From NCBI GenBank assembly GCA_963931865.1, contig OZ007513.1, positions 6,475,929 through 6,539,928 of the forward strand: a stretch of DNA of 64,000 bases. The letters run 5' to 3'. The notes below the pieces were generated by a model. The model searched no databases. It worked only from the letters and a program-made list of their open reading frames with translations, and was not told the DNA's origin. The DNA is from Axinella damicornis. Taxonomy: Eukaryota; Porifera; Demospongiae; Axinellida; Axinellidae. The position numbers and the translations under genes are program-made. Positions 35,660-47,291 of this stretch are shown in pieces (within the stretch, counting starts at the first letter, position 1; the number at the start of each line of letters is the position of its first letter).

Positions 35660-36303
35660 TTTATATCAATGTATTTCTAATGATTTGTACTCTTTGGCAA
35701 TTAGTTGTCGATGTGATACTGAGTCAAAAGCCTCGAAAATAATTAAAAATGTAGCAGGATGAAGGGATACCAGAATGGCAAACAGTAAGGAAACAAGAGG
35801 GATGATCGAACATAACAGTGAAGTATACAACCCCCCCCCTACAGAGATCTTCCAATGAAAGACGAAAAAGACGGTCCCCACTTCCTTGCCTTCTTCCAGA
35901 AGAGTAAACCATTCTTCAGTTGCAGAGAGAATTGCGCTAGTTGTCGATTTTCTGGGTAAAAATCCCCACTGATTCTGCATCGGAAGATAATTACATTCCA
36001 AGTGTGCAGCAACTCTGATCTTTTCCAGCACTTTGGTTGGGATGGATATTGGTCTGTAATTGGATAATTTATCGCTATTTGGTCCCTTGGGAATTGGTAC
36101 AATGTTTGATGATCTCCGTGCTAGAGGTAGTTCTCCAGTTTGTATAGACTGATTGAAGAGCGAACTGGGGTAGTACTACTAGCAGTCATCCTAGCAGAAA
36201 TTCCATCTGGACCAGAAGCCTTCTTACTGTCCAAGTTTACAAGGAGTTCAAAAACCTCCTGTTCAGAACAATACAGCTCTTGAGGGCATGCAGCTGGATC
36301 CAA
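35660..36303 (-). mobile_element. Non-LTR retrotransposon reverse transcriptase fragment, interrupted
   Basis: The minus strand reads SKKASGPDGISARM (36180-36230), then LSNYRPISI-like frames near 36050, then NQWGFLPRKSTTSAILSATE (35900-35970), and finally AFDSVSHRQLI at about 35700-35735. These are reverse transcriptase motifs of CR1/L2-like elements in the correct order. Frames shift several times. Half a foldback element (35744-35848) sits between VFF and AFDSV, inside the RT active-site region. Confidence 0.75.
35744..35848. repeat. Half of a foldback element inside the reverse transcriptase
   Basis: aggatgaagggataccagaa, ggcaaacagtaaggaaacaa and cagtgaagtatacaaccccc match one arm of the terminal palindrome of the elements at 4319, 5525 and 14620. 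Only one arm is present. Confidence 0.75.
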
Positions 36304-36675
36304 TCCATAGGAGCTTCCTTCCTCAGATGTCAGAGGTGGTGTAGCTGTGTTGCTATGGAAGAATGAGTGTCTGCCTTCTGCTCGTCACAGATAATTCTTT
36401 TTCCATCATGGTTAATAGCTGGAATTGTTGGAGCTCCCTTACCATTCAACAGCTTGACCGATTTCCAAAACTGCTTGGAATTTCCAGCTGGAATACTTTA
36501 AGGTATTGCATGGTTCCACCTCTACTTCCCTCTGAGTGAGAATCAACACTCTCTGCCTTTGTATTTGAGGAGGATAGGTAGTCTTTCCGATGCTCTTCGA
36601 TTTCTGAGTGCAGCTGGTCAAAGCATAGTGCAGATCCATAATGTGCCATTACCTCTAACCAGCTCCGCCCACCAG

Positions 36676-36709
36676 TAGCCTCGAGCGCTAGCGCCTGGGT
36701 TCGAGGCTA
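36676..36709. mobile_element. TAGCCTCG-family minimal element, 34 bp, with 10-bp target duplication
   Basis: The element is tagcctcgagcgctagcg followed by cctgggttcgaggcta. The flanks cgcccaccag at 36666-36675 and 36710-36719 are identical. Confidence 0.8.
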
Positions 36710-37147
36710 CGCCCACCAGATGATCTGATCTGAGTACACTTCATATTACGTCATCAGTTGGCGTTAGATGATGAAGTCTCTGATAAAGTCTGGCCCACGA
36801 AACTACAGTTGTCAGTTAAAGGTCTCTTGACTAGCTACGTTACCAGCATCACACGCGGCCTAAGCGTTTCTCTGATTGATAACTCATGAGATGGCTTGGA
36901 GGTGGGAGGAGGGCGGCGTGATGTGCATCACGCCGACCATGGACGAATTCCGACTACATGGTCCATGATGGAACAGCAGGGAGCTCATAAGAGTCATAAG
37001 TGTGGCTTGGCTAAGGTATGAGTCAGTGGGGAAAGTCTTAACATAATTATTACGTCATAGATTAGAGGATAGCTAACTTGTTCTAGAGACGGAAGTGAAT
37101 ATTAGTCGACAGGAAGTTAAGACTGAGTATTGCATGCTCATTGAGCA

Positions 37148-37872
37148 CCTGCCCTGCATCATGGATAATATAGTACGCGAGGTGGATAGGAAACGTTGGT
37201 AGTATACGGAATAGTCCACGGATAATTATTTGTCAGTCCTTGTAACGGCTATTTTGTGCAAACTTTGTGCTGGGTAATCTCAGCAACAGAAACAGCTGTG
37301 ATGAAAAGCTTCAGGATTCGTTGAGTGTAGTACCGGGTATACTGGGTACGCTACGTAGGAGCCTGCTAGGTATTAGTAGTGCCGCTCAATAAACGTCTGA
37401 AATTTCTGAATAATGCAATTTTGCCCTTGTAAATGCTGTTTTGTGCGAACTTTGTGCCGGGTAATCTCAGCAACAGAAAGAGCTATCATTAAAAGCTGCA
37501 TGATTTCTTGTAGCATAGTACCGGGTGTACTGGGTGTGCTATGTAAGAACCAGCTTGGTATTACCAATGCTGTTCAATAGGCGTCGAAAGTTTCCAAATT
37601 GGCCTTTCCGGGGCCCTTGCCGAGCACCAAGTATGGTATTCAAGCATCCCGTGCCTCAGACAGACACGCTGCTGCTTTCTGTCTTCGTTCTCCCAGTAGG
37701 GCCATGATAGTAGTCTAGCCTGCACATAGTAAGAAGGCCTGGTTATGTTTAGCTGTTGATATTTGCCAGCACAAAGTAAACCGTAACGCGGATTGCAAGC
37801 AGGAAAGTTCCGTACATCACGTGCGTTGCCTATCCACCTCGCGTACTATATTATCCATGCCTGCATGACCCT
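37148..37872. repeat. Inverted-repeat element of about 720 bp with an internal duplication
   Basis: atggataatatagtacgcga followed by ggtggatagg at about 37161 recurs inverted at about 37829-37858. The interior holds two direct copies of about 190 bases (ctttgtgctgggtaatctca at about 37264 and 37449; accgggtatactggg and accgggtgtactggg). No coding was recognised. Confidence 0.65.
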
Positions 37873-39119
37873 AACTTACCGTTGGCACTAATTAAAAGCG
37901 CCTCTCCAATAAAGGTGCCCCGCAACCAGAATTTTTTTTTTCCAGCTGCAAAAGTGGGCACCCTCTAGCCATAGAAACATTTTTTGGGGGTTGCCTTCCA
38001 GTAAGAGGGATTTCACAAGGCCTCACTGTGCAGGAGACTGTCGTACTCCGCTGCTCCATCAGCCTATCCTTCAGCCCCTTGCAGCACAAATGCTGAAGCG
38101 TCCAGTAGACCACCCAATAGAAGCGGGAAGTTAGGTACAGGAGAACACTGATCAGCATGCGGACACTGACGGCGGTAATGTTGCTCTAATTACTCTAATT
38201 AAGGCACCCCCAAGACTCCACAGCAATTTTTCTCTCTCCAATGAAGACGCCTCCACCGATAATAATTTATTTCTTGAAGGCACCTTTATTAGAGCGCCTG
38301 CAGTACCCTACCCATTGGCCTACTTGCTGCCAGACCAATAACCACTTTGTTTAGAGAATGGGGTATACTTTGTATTTATGAATGTGAGCGAGGTCGTAAT
38401 ACAGTGTAGTTCCCTGTAATGATTTCATCTCGTTGCTTGAGCCAACTACATGGTACCGCATTGTAATCACTAGTTGCATGGATCCACAGATTTGTCACAT
38501 GAGTATAACTTTTCAACCATTTCTTCCTGGTCTTGTTTGGTGTTCTGTGCCTTTGGTACCACCTCACTTTCATTTCCAGTTCTTCTTTGTCCACACACCA
38601 TCAAAGTTAGGATTGGAATGCTTTGTACGTTGTATTTGCATGCGCCAGGTTACAGTCTGGACATCTGTTGTTGTCTCCTCTGCATGCAACTTATGCAGAG
38701 TTCGCTCATCATTGCTCAATTAGAGTGCATATCTTTGTTGTTGCACACTGTCCGTCTTCATTAACATCATATTGGTCCATTGTATAGGTGATTCCACCAA
38801 AGGAGTGGCGGCCACGCAAGTCGTACGATGACATTGGCTCGATGCGCATCGGCCCGCATACCCATCTCCCAGTTTGTGACTGGGCAGCAGGGCAGGTGTA
38901 CAACATCCAAAAGAAGGCCATCAGCTTCCATGATTTCTCAGATATGGCCAACAGTGGCAGGTATGTTTACATGTACATGTATGTTACTGTAAGTCGTGCC
39001 TGCCTTTATATGCTCAGCCTTCTTCCCAAGCTTCCCACCAGCTTGCGGAGACACGGAGACCTGGTCACATGGATAGCCTCGGTGCCAGGCTCACTCAGCC
39101 TGGGGCATAGGCTGTCACA

Positions 39120-40160
39120 TGCGTAGCATCAAGTATATATATTGACACACATAGGTTGGTGTCAGCATACGGGCTGATAGCATCAAGTAGACACATGGTT
39201 GGTGTCAGCATAGGGGTTGATGGCATCAAGTAGACATGGACATATATATATATATATAGGTTGATGTTAACATACAGTGTACACATAGGTTGGTGCCAGC
39301 ACAGGGTTGGTATAAACCGACCAGGGAGCTTCACTGTGCGTCCTTGTCTTTTCTTACCGTTATCCAAATGTCCCTGGTGTCTGATTGTCGGTTGCTCAGG
39401 TACAACACAATTTTAGGAATAAGAGGCCTATTAAACTGTAGCATCAAGGGTAATGCGAGAGTAATCAAGTGTATATGGGAATAATTGGCTTATGCCATGT
39501 GTTTCAGCTTTGAACTAACAGTCTTTCATCATGTCATTGATGAATCAGCAGTGATGTCGAGCAGTAGCTGCAGTACTGAACCCCACGTAGTATACTCCAT
39601 GGAATAATACTTTGTCATCCTGTCTGTATACCCCATTGAAACGTTGGTAGTATACGTAGGTCACCCTTGCCTGTCCGCCTCATAGTAGAGGTCACCCTTG
39701 TCTATCAGCGTCCTAGTATACTCCCTGGAAGTATAGTTGGTCTATCAACCTTACATGTAGGTCACTCTTGTCTGTGTACACATGTAGGTCACCCTTGTAC
39801 ATGTACATGCATGAACACCATGTGGAAGCCTGTCAACATCACACTTATTCATGTTTGGTCACCTTCTAAGTATAGCTGGCCACTCTTGCCTGGAAATAGA
39901 GCACAGTTGGTCAACCTCGCAGTATGGGTCACCCTCGTCTGTGTACCTCATAGTCTCTGTGTCAGTCACCCTTGTCTATAGACCTCGTAGTATACTCCAT
40001 TGAAGTATAGTTGGTCACCCTCGCCTGTCAACCTCGTTGTAGGTCACCCTCGTCTGTGTACCTCATCCTATGGTCACACTTGTCTACCAACCTCCCATTG
40101 AAGTATATTTGGTTGCCCCTGCCTGTCGTGCCCCGTTGAAGTATAGTTGGTCAGCCCTCG
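39120..40160 (+). repeat. Two worn tandem repeat fields
   Basis: At 39120-39300, units of about 45-50 bases carry ggttggtgtcagcata and gcatcaagtagacac. At 39650-40160, irregular units carry ttggtcaccctcgcctgtc, acctcatagta and ccattgaagtatag. Neither field has exon-like content. Confidence 0.65.
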
Positions 40161-40329
40161 TTGGTCACATCCATTGAAGCAGAGTGTAAGTTACAGACAG
40201 CATACTGTATGAAAACAGTGTCTCAGTAGACATGTTCCAAACATTTCAGCACCTCACTTTTTGGTCACCCCTTCACTAAGAATAGTCTCTAAGTTTGGCA
40301 AGGGAGATCTAGTCTGTGTTTTGATGTTG

Positions 40330-41108
40330 TTGGGGCGAGCCTGAGCGAGCCCCACATAGACGAGTTTGCTGTGAATTTTCCATATATTTCTATATAGCTA
40401 TCTATCGTACGTCGTGCCGTAAATCACTTCCTGCTCGTATTTTGCGTGTCATTGCATCATGCGTTAATTCAAACCACAAACGAACTCGACGTACTCACCA
40501 TTGCAACGTCAACGACTGAGACACGAACTATGAACGGTCTACCTCAACAAGGATGGAGACTATAGCGCACGGTAAGGGGCTAAAGCATTTCATGAAGACG
40601 GGAAGAGTGCTTCAAGCGATCTCATGTCCTGCATGCAGAGCACATCATGGTGTGCAGCATACAGCTAGCTAGCATGCTTTAATAGCTATAAACCATCACG
40701 GTGTGTTAGACTGCTGCTTCAGCTATTGCCAGAGGATGGGAACTTGACTGGCCTGCGCTCAGTAACACTTAAACTCACTGTGACATACAGTCATACCCCA
40801 GATCTGGCCGCAGCAGAGAATGAGAATGTCGCCCTCTGGTTGTGATAACAAAGACAGAGAGCTCTCCTGGACCTACCTACCAGACTGCTTCGGCTAACCG
40901 GATTCGCAGTTGCTGTGAAGTGCACGGGTGTATTTTTAGTGTCATAACTTCTGGTGTGATGTGTCCTTAAGTTGTGCTATTACATTCGGATGACATGCAC
41001 TGACAGTCATGCACATGCATCTGCTCCATGTATAGGCCTAGGAACACATGCGCATGCAACTACTCCATGCACATTCGACAGCTGTACTCGCTCAGGCTCG
41101 CCCCACAA
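40330..41108. repeat. Inverted-repeat element of about 780 bp in the KDM4-like region
   Basis: ttggggcgagcctgagcgag at 40330 recurs inverted as ctcgctcaggctcgcccc at about 41087-41104. The target duplication is not clear. Confidence 0.6.
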
Positions 41109-41653
41109 TGTTCTGCATTCGTCTAGTATAGATATGCTACGTATAAGCTATCAGCCCAGGCCTGAGACACTCTCTAATGAGCTGTATACCACATGGTCCT
41201 CAAGTTTCTTCACGTGCGGTGAGGTCAGGTAGACAGATGGTAGAACACGGGGGGCGGTGCCCGCCGTTTATAATACCTGTTTCACGTCGATCCGTCCCCA
41301 GCGTTGTGAACAATGAACACAGTATAGATCGTCTGCCTTGCGAACGCTCTGATATCCAGCCTTTGGACGGACAGTACAAGACAGGATGTTATTCTTCATT
41401 GGGCACCGCCCTCCGTGTGGCTACCATGTGTCAACCTGATAGCACCACACATGACCAGATCTCCCAGGCCTTCCCCCGCCGTATTTCATACTGGAGGCGA
41501 TGAAATACTGGTGGTGGGGAAACGAGGCTACAGACTAACCCCACATGATTTTGGGGACTGGGGAAAATGTGCATGTACACATGCCATGCATGCACATGCA
41601 GTCATGTGGTGTTTCTCCAAAGGAGGGCACCAAACTGTTTGTCTGAAGGAGCT

Positions 41654-41676
41654 CCCCCCCCCCCCCCCCCCCCCCC
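41654..41676 (+). repeat. C homopolymer of about 23
   Basis: An uninterrupted C tract. Confidence 0.9.
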
Positions 41677-41814
41677 TTTCCTGGCCTACATGTACATTGT
41701 AATATCCTTTGATGTGAGCATTGGAATGCATTAAGTTCTTGGATGAGGTCATATTTATGGCTTTCCTCCTCCTACCCGCCTTCCTGTCAACTTTGAGAGA
41801 AACACTATTATGTA

Positions 41815-41880
41815 TAGCCTCGTCCCCAGGCCTCACTGCAAGCGCAAACACTAGGGTGAGAAGCCCTGGGAACGAGGCTA
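41815..41880. mobile_element. TAGCCTCG-family MITE, 66 bp
   Basis: The ends are tagcctcgtccccaggcc and gccctgggaacgaggcta. The flanks are similar but not identical. Confidence 0.65.
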
Positions 41881-41929
41881 CTATACGTACATGTATACCC
41901 CCTGTCCTGCACTCCTGGTGAGGTAAGCT

Positions 41930-42043
41930 TAGCCTTGTTCCCAGGCTCCTCCCCAGCTTTACATGTATGCCCCATACTGTTCAAAAACGTTTTATGTACA
42001 GTATGCAACATTAAGCTGGGGAGCCTAGCTGGGAATGAGGCTA
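41930..42043. mobile_element. TAGCCTCG-family MITE, 114 bp
   Basis: The ends are tagccttgttcccaggc and gctgggaatgaggcta. The inner arms are inverted (ctccccagctt and aagctggggag). Confidence 0.65.
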
Positions 42044-42412
42044 GGATGATGCTCCATGCCTTGCTTTACTCTCACCACGTGGACACTTCAGCAGACTCTC
42101 TATCAGCTCCCAGTTTTCACACGTATGTGACATCACTTACTGGCTACCGTGGTCAAAGTAAGCAATAGCGATGAAGATGAAAGTTGATCGAGTTTCTCCG
42201 CATTCGTGAGTCAGTGAACGGTAGCAAATTACAGCGTTGTACATGTAGTCGGAATCTCCTTGTGTTAGGGTGTGAACAGAGCCAGGAAGACAGATCGAAG
42301 AGTGTGAGGCAGCAGGGAGCAATGGACACCCCATGACAGACTGAAACACTTAAAACAGACCTGGGAATGGCAAGACTGTGGTTTGGATATGTATGGCTAT
42401 ACAGCCAGCTTC

Positions 42413-42492
42413 TAGCCTCATTCCCAGGCTCTCCCACACGCAACCAAAAACTGTAGTACTGTAAGCTGGGCAATGGACTGGGAATGAGGCTA
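42413..42492. mobile_element. TAGCCTCG-family MITE, 80 bp
   Basis: The ends are tagcctcattcccaggc and gactgggaatgaggcta. The left flank gccagcttc resembles the right flank gccatgcagcttc, which has four extra bases. Confidence 0.65.
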
Positions 42493-42677
42493 GCCATGCA
42501 GCTTCTATTTTACCCCAACTGAGTGCTTGCAAAGAGCAATCCATATATTGCATACAGGCTGTGGACAGCTGGCCCAGTCTCACCCTAGCTGTGTTAATGG
42601 TGCTAACAAGTCCAGCTGTTTGTTGTCCCACCTCCAGGTGTTTCAGGAGTGGCCATTTCATTATCACCTCCCCCTAA

Positions 42678-42785
<108 letters not shown>

Positions 42786-43544
42786 TAGGAAGGACAACGT
42801 CAGAATCGATATGGTCCTCTTTGTGAAAAAGTTTCAGGTAAGCAATTACCGAGTCTCCCACGTCAACTCTCTACCTCCATTTCCCAGAGCCATCCCTTCC
42901 CCCTCCCTTCCTCTCCCTCTCCTACCCTCCCCCTGGCTGGCCACCTTTGCCTGCACATTTTCATAAGTCTAAATAGAGCCCACCAGAATAATTTATGAGG
43001 GGGCTGGCACTCTGATATTTTGGTCTTAAGGTAGTTACATATGTTGTAAAGCCTTCAAGTTTGAAGCCTAAAACATGTTTAGTTTCAAATTGGCGGTTAG
43101 GCCGGGGCACTAAAAATTGCACTTTTCCTATACGTTACATATGGTTTGGGGTAGACCCCCAAGCATACATGACGTATGTAATTTTTGTTGCCCTCTAACT
43201 GCCAAACTAAGCTTCAAACTGGCTTTAATTACTACATGAACTACATACATGTACAGTACCATAAATGCACCAAAAAATCAGATTGCCAGCCCCTCAGAAA
43301 TGTTTTGGTGGGGTCTATATTTAGACATAACAAATGTGGCATTCACCTATCTTTCTTACTGCTTGCTTATACAGCCAGAGAAGCGGAGTAAAGAAGCTCA
43401 GGATGAGTGTGTTCAGCCCCCATCACCAGCTCATGATGTGTAGGTTTATACTGATGAATAATTTTACACCTTATACAAGGTCATTATTGTTTGCAGGTAC
43501 TAATTTTAGCAAACTGAGCATGCAGCAGAGTTGGTGGGTATTAA

Positions 43545-43950
43545 GGTTACGGGATACTTGTGCATGCGCCGTGCGAAATGTATTGGAAATGTATACTTAA
43601 TTTCTCTCACCAAAAATCTCTAATACGAAGAGCTTGAGCAACTTGATTCTGGTGGTGGTGCAGGGCATGACGGAAGCTTTTTTTGATAGCATAATCCTTG
43701 GCAAATTTATCTGCTGTCTGGCTCAAGAAAGTGGTAAATACGGCTTTTTGGTGAACTGAACTGCTCGTTTTTGCACGCCTATACAGCGTATCCGTAAAAG
43801 CTTCTGTCATGCCCTGCACCTTGTGACAGCGCACCTCCACCGCCAGAATCAAGTTGCTCATGCTCTTCGTACTAGAAATTTTTGGTGAGAGAAATTAAAT
43901 ATACATTTCCAATACATTTCGCATGGCGCGCGCACGAATATCCCGTAACC
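43545..43950. mobile_element. TTAA-type element, 406 bp, with long inverted repeats
   Basis: TTAA (43541-43544 and 43951-43954) flanks ggttacgggata...tatcccgtaacc. The arms extend some 150 bases (gaaatgtattggaaatgtat, aacttgattctgg, gcagggcatgac). TTAA duplication is the hallmark of piggyBac-type elements. No transposase is inside. Confidence 0.75.
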
Positions 43951-44069
43951 TTAAGTTTTAACTATCGGAGCTACATTGTACATGTAGTAGCTAATGTTGT
44001 ATTACTGATTCTTGGAGTCCGTTGAAGTGGCAACCGCTCCGCTCATGATCAGTTTGCTGGTAAGCTTAA

Positions 44070-44709
44070 GGTCGCGGGCTAGTCGCGTATTAATTCAATT
44101 AGCGTGCTACGCGTGAGTATTGTTTTCCAGCTGTACTGTCAATTTTCGTGAACCTATTGACCTTTTGCGGAAGTCAATTAGACATCGTGGAAAGTGTAGA
44201 GGCAGCCAGTGCGTGCCAAGGCGTTGTTGTACGTTTTGTGGGCGAAGTCTCTGGCTAAAGCTGTTGTTGTTCGGGCGAAAGTTATTTGAACCACAGCCGA
44301 CTTTGACTGACAGAAGGACACCAATCCAAAAGAGAGATCCAGGATGTCCAGCAACTGTACTTTGCGGAAACGTATAGTTTTTGTCTAACCGCTGAACGTA
44401 GTGGCAGTACAGAGCCAAGTGTAGCCAAAAATGTGTCGTTGAAGGTGATTCTTGCTTGTACTCAAGGATCCTGCTCTGGTTCCAAGCAGCTGTCCCATCT
44501 AAACTTTACGTTTCCGCATTCTATGAGAGTGGTACTCATGATCTGTGGTTGTTTTGGACTTGTCAGGTATGTTTCTGATTTTATGCTGTGGTTTAAAATT
44601 GTTGGTAGCTCGTGTGAGGCTGCCTCCATGTGTTAGTATAGTGCTTCAGGCTGGTATTCTATTTAGTGCGCGCCGCTCTGCGCAATGCACCGAAGACTAG
44701 CCCGCGACC
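44070..44709. mobile_element. TTAA-type element, 640 bp
   Basis: TTAA at 44066-44069 and 44710-44713 flanks ggtcgcgggctagtc...gactagcccgcgacc. No coding was recognised. Its right TTAA is shared with the left side of the next element. Confidence 0.75.
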
Positions 44710-44713
44710 TTAA

Positions 44714-45066
44714 GATTACTGGGTACTCATGCCCACGCCACACGAGTGTATTGGAAGTGCATACTGGATTTTGTAGCCAAAAATAAAATCGTGGAAGTCG
44801 AATTGGACCTGGTCAATGGTGTCAAAGTAGTCATCAAGGGCATGCAAGTTAATCTGCTGTCTTGCTTGAGAAAAACGTTTTGGTGAACTGAACTGCTCAT
44901 TTTTGCATGGCTATACAGCATACAAATGTATCCATAAAAAGCTTCCGTCATGCCCTGCAGCTTGTGACAATGCACCACCGTCAGAATCAAGTTGTTCACA
45001 GTTACAAAAGTTCAGCATGCACTTCCAATACACTTTGCGCAGCACACGCACAAGTATCCCATAATC
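44714..45066. mobile_element. TTAA-type element, about 353 bp, related to 43545-43950
   Basis: gattactgggtactca on the left and the complement of agtatcccataatc on the right are matched. The interior (aactgaactgctca, gtcatgccctgcagc) parallels the element at 43545. The right flank is tgaa, so one side of the TTAA has mutated. Confidence 0.65.
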
Positions 45067-45246
45067 TGAATTTATTACCCGAATAATGGTATCTGCTGAG
45101 TGCACTATAACTATAATGGGTGGGGCTAGTCTCACTCCCAAGGTTTTCCCTCCTCCAATATCCTAGCATGCACTCGCATTCATGCATATCGTCAGTGCTG
45201 TATTTTGTTTCTCACTGTTGTGAGCTTTGTACTGCAAGCGACAAAA

Positions 45247-45550
45247 GCTGGAGGTGGAGGCCTGGGAATGAAGCTATAGGGAGGCCTGGGATTAGACTAT
45301 AGGGAGGCCTGGGAACGAGGCTATAGGGTACAAGGCTCTAGGGACGCCTGGGAACGAGGCTATAGGGATGCCTGGGAACGAGGCTATAGGGAGGCCTGGG
45401 AACGAGGTTATAGGGAGGCCTGGGAACGAGGCTATAGGGAGGCCTGGGAACGAGGATATAGGGAGGCCTGGGAACAAGGCTGTAGGGAGGCTTGGGAACG
45501 AGGCTATAGGGATGCCTGGGAACGAGGCTATAGGGAGGCCTGGGAACGTG
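45247..45550 (+). repeat. 25-bp minisatellite built from a MITE end, about 12 units
   Basis: The unit is agggaggcctgggaacgagg followed by ctata. Its core (ggcctgggaacgaggcta) is the right terminus of the TAGCCTCG family. Just before it lies an element right end (ggcctgggaatgaagcta) at about 45260-45277. Long open frames with SFPGLPIA repeats are translations of this array. Confidence 0.85.
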
Positions 45551-45606
45551 GGGAGGTTGAGAATGTGCCCTTTGCCCTTGTGATAGGACAACTTGTACTT
45601 GAAGTA

Positions 45607-46005
45607 TAGCCTCGTTCCCAGTCCCACGCCCAGCTTTTCGTCGCTGCTTAGTACGGTAAAGCGGGGAGGGCCTGGTACATTTCCTCACGTGAGCATGACA
45701 TAATTGAAAAACCGCAAAATTTTCAGAACGAAGACGCTACGTTTTGCGATTTATTCAGCCATCTACACGTTCAACTCTCGGTGAGTATGACAGTCGCCCC
45801 CCGCTAGCTAGATACGTGTGGTGTATTACCTGGTACCTTCGCTCTTCTTGCTGTTCTGAGACCCACTACGCCCACGTTCAACTTCCGGTCTTTCTACCCC
45901 TTTCTACCCTTGACGTCACTCACGTGAGGAAATGTACCAGGCCCTCCCCGCTTTACCGTACTAAGCAGCGACGAAAAGCTGGGCGTGGGACTGGGTACGA
46001 GGCTA
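45607..46005. mobile_element. TAGCCTCG-family element, 399 bp, with perfect 9-bp target duplication
   Basis: cttgaagta at 45598-45606 and 46006-46014 is identical. Inverted arms of about 100 bases contain cccagcttttcgtcgctgct and the complement. The middle has no recognised coding. Confidence 0.88.
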
Positions 46006-47291
46006 CTTGAAGTAGTTGTGGCTTCACTGGGCATCTGACTGGTATGAATCTCATTTTGTAACCCCATGGAGCTGTATAGCGCAGTACTGTTGTCAGGGGG
46101 CAGTAAAGTGATGCATACACTCCTGTACTTCGTGAAACAATTGGCATGGTGTCTCAAGGCCTAATGCAGCGATCAGTTCGCCTTGTGCTATAATTATATG
46201 TATTCTCGTACAATAATTTGATGAAATATACACTCACTTTAGTAATAATAATATTATAGTACGTGTTCCATCCAAAGTGTGGAGGGGAAGGGTCCCCTAT
46301 AAGTTAGCACAGGCTCCATTAGAGTATTAGTGAACTGGTGGGGAAAGCATGACTGTCCTCCCACCCACTGAGGTGAAACCCTGAATTCTGTTTATACTGG
46401 GTGTGTAAACCGTATGTACCTCACTGTACACATACACACACACACTGTAAGAGTGCCCTTGTATAGTGCTTATGAACTTATTTCTTGTTACAATTTGTTG
46501 ATCAGTAAATGAGCCATTGTTCAGTGCATTTAGCCAGTCATTCCTCGTATTCCAAACATGCAGCATCGTCTTGAAATATGTGAAGCTGAGCAACCGTTTT
46601 AGTGCAATCATCGGATTGGTCCTTTCCATCGTTGCTCTCGTACTACTAGCTGACTGGCAGGCAATTCCTTATGACCCCTGCACCGAGTTCAGTCTGTATC
46701 ATCACCCCGAACTGAGGGACAGGTATAGGCAGGAGCTACATAATGCGTCTGCTTCCCTGCAAGAATTCAGTCCTGGCTATGAAGGTCTAAATGATCAGGG
46801 ATTACACGATGACAATACTTCCTTTGGTGTTTTCCTGCAAGAATTGCCAGTTGTGGAAAACAACGTGATTGATTTAGCAGCCAGTAAATGTGAAGCACGC
46901 CACCTATCCGCTGGTTGTCACTGGATCCCGACTTCATCAGTAACAGGACAGAATTGTACAGACTGTCAGCCGATATGCCGGAGTGTACACAGAACTCTCA
47001 ACTTCGTTCAATTCAGTGTCGGTGCGATGGTCCTACTGATAGCCCACCCAACAACATATCAGTATCGATGACAAATCTCATCACTGATGTCACCCATAAA
47101 CAGATGCATGTAAGTTTATTGTGAATATGCTCACAGAGGGAAAGCTTTTCAGGGATAGTTAGTTATTGTATTTTGAAGACTGACCGTGATCAGTCTGTTA
47201 AGAGTCCATGGATTCAATTTTCATTGTCCCCTGCAAATACCATGGTAAAGGACACCGGTACAGCACGCAGTACATGTACCTGCCTGTGTAG

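Noticed and set aside
45292..45688. Proteins with SFPGLPIA/LVPRPPYS repeats
   Set aside because: They are translations of the 25-bp array derived from a MITE end; all frames stay open because the unit lacks stops.
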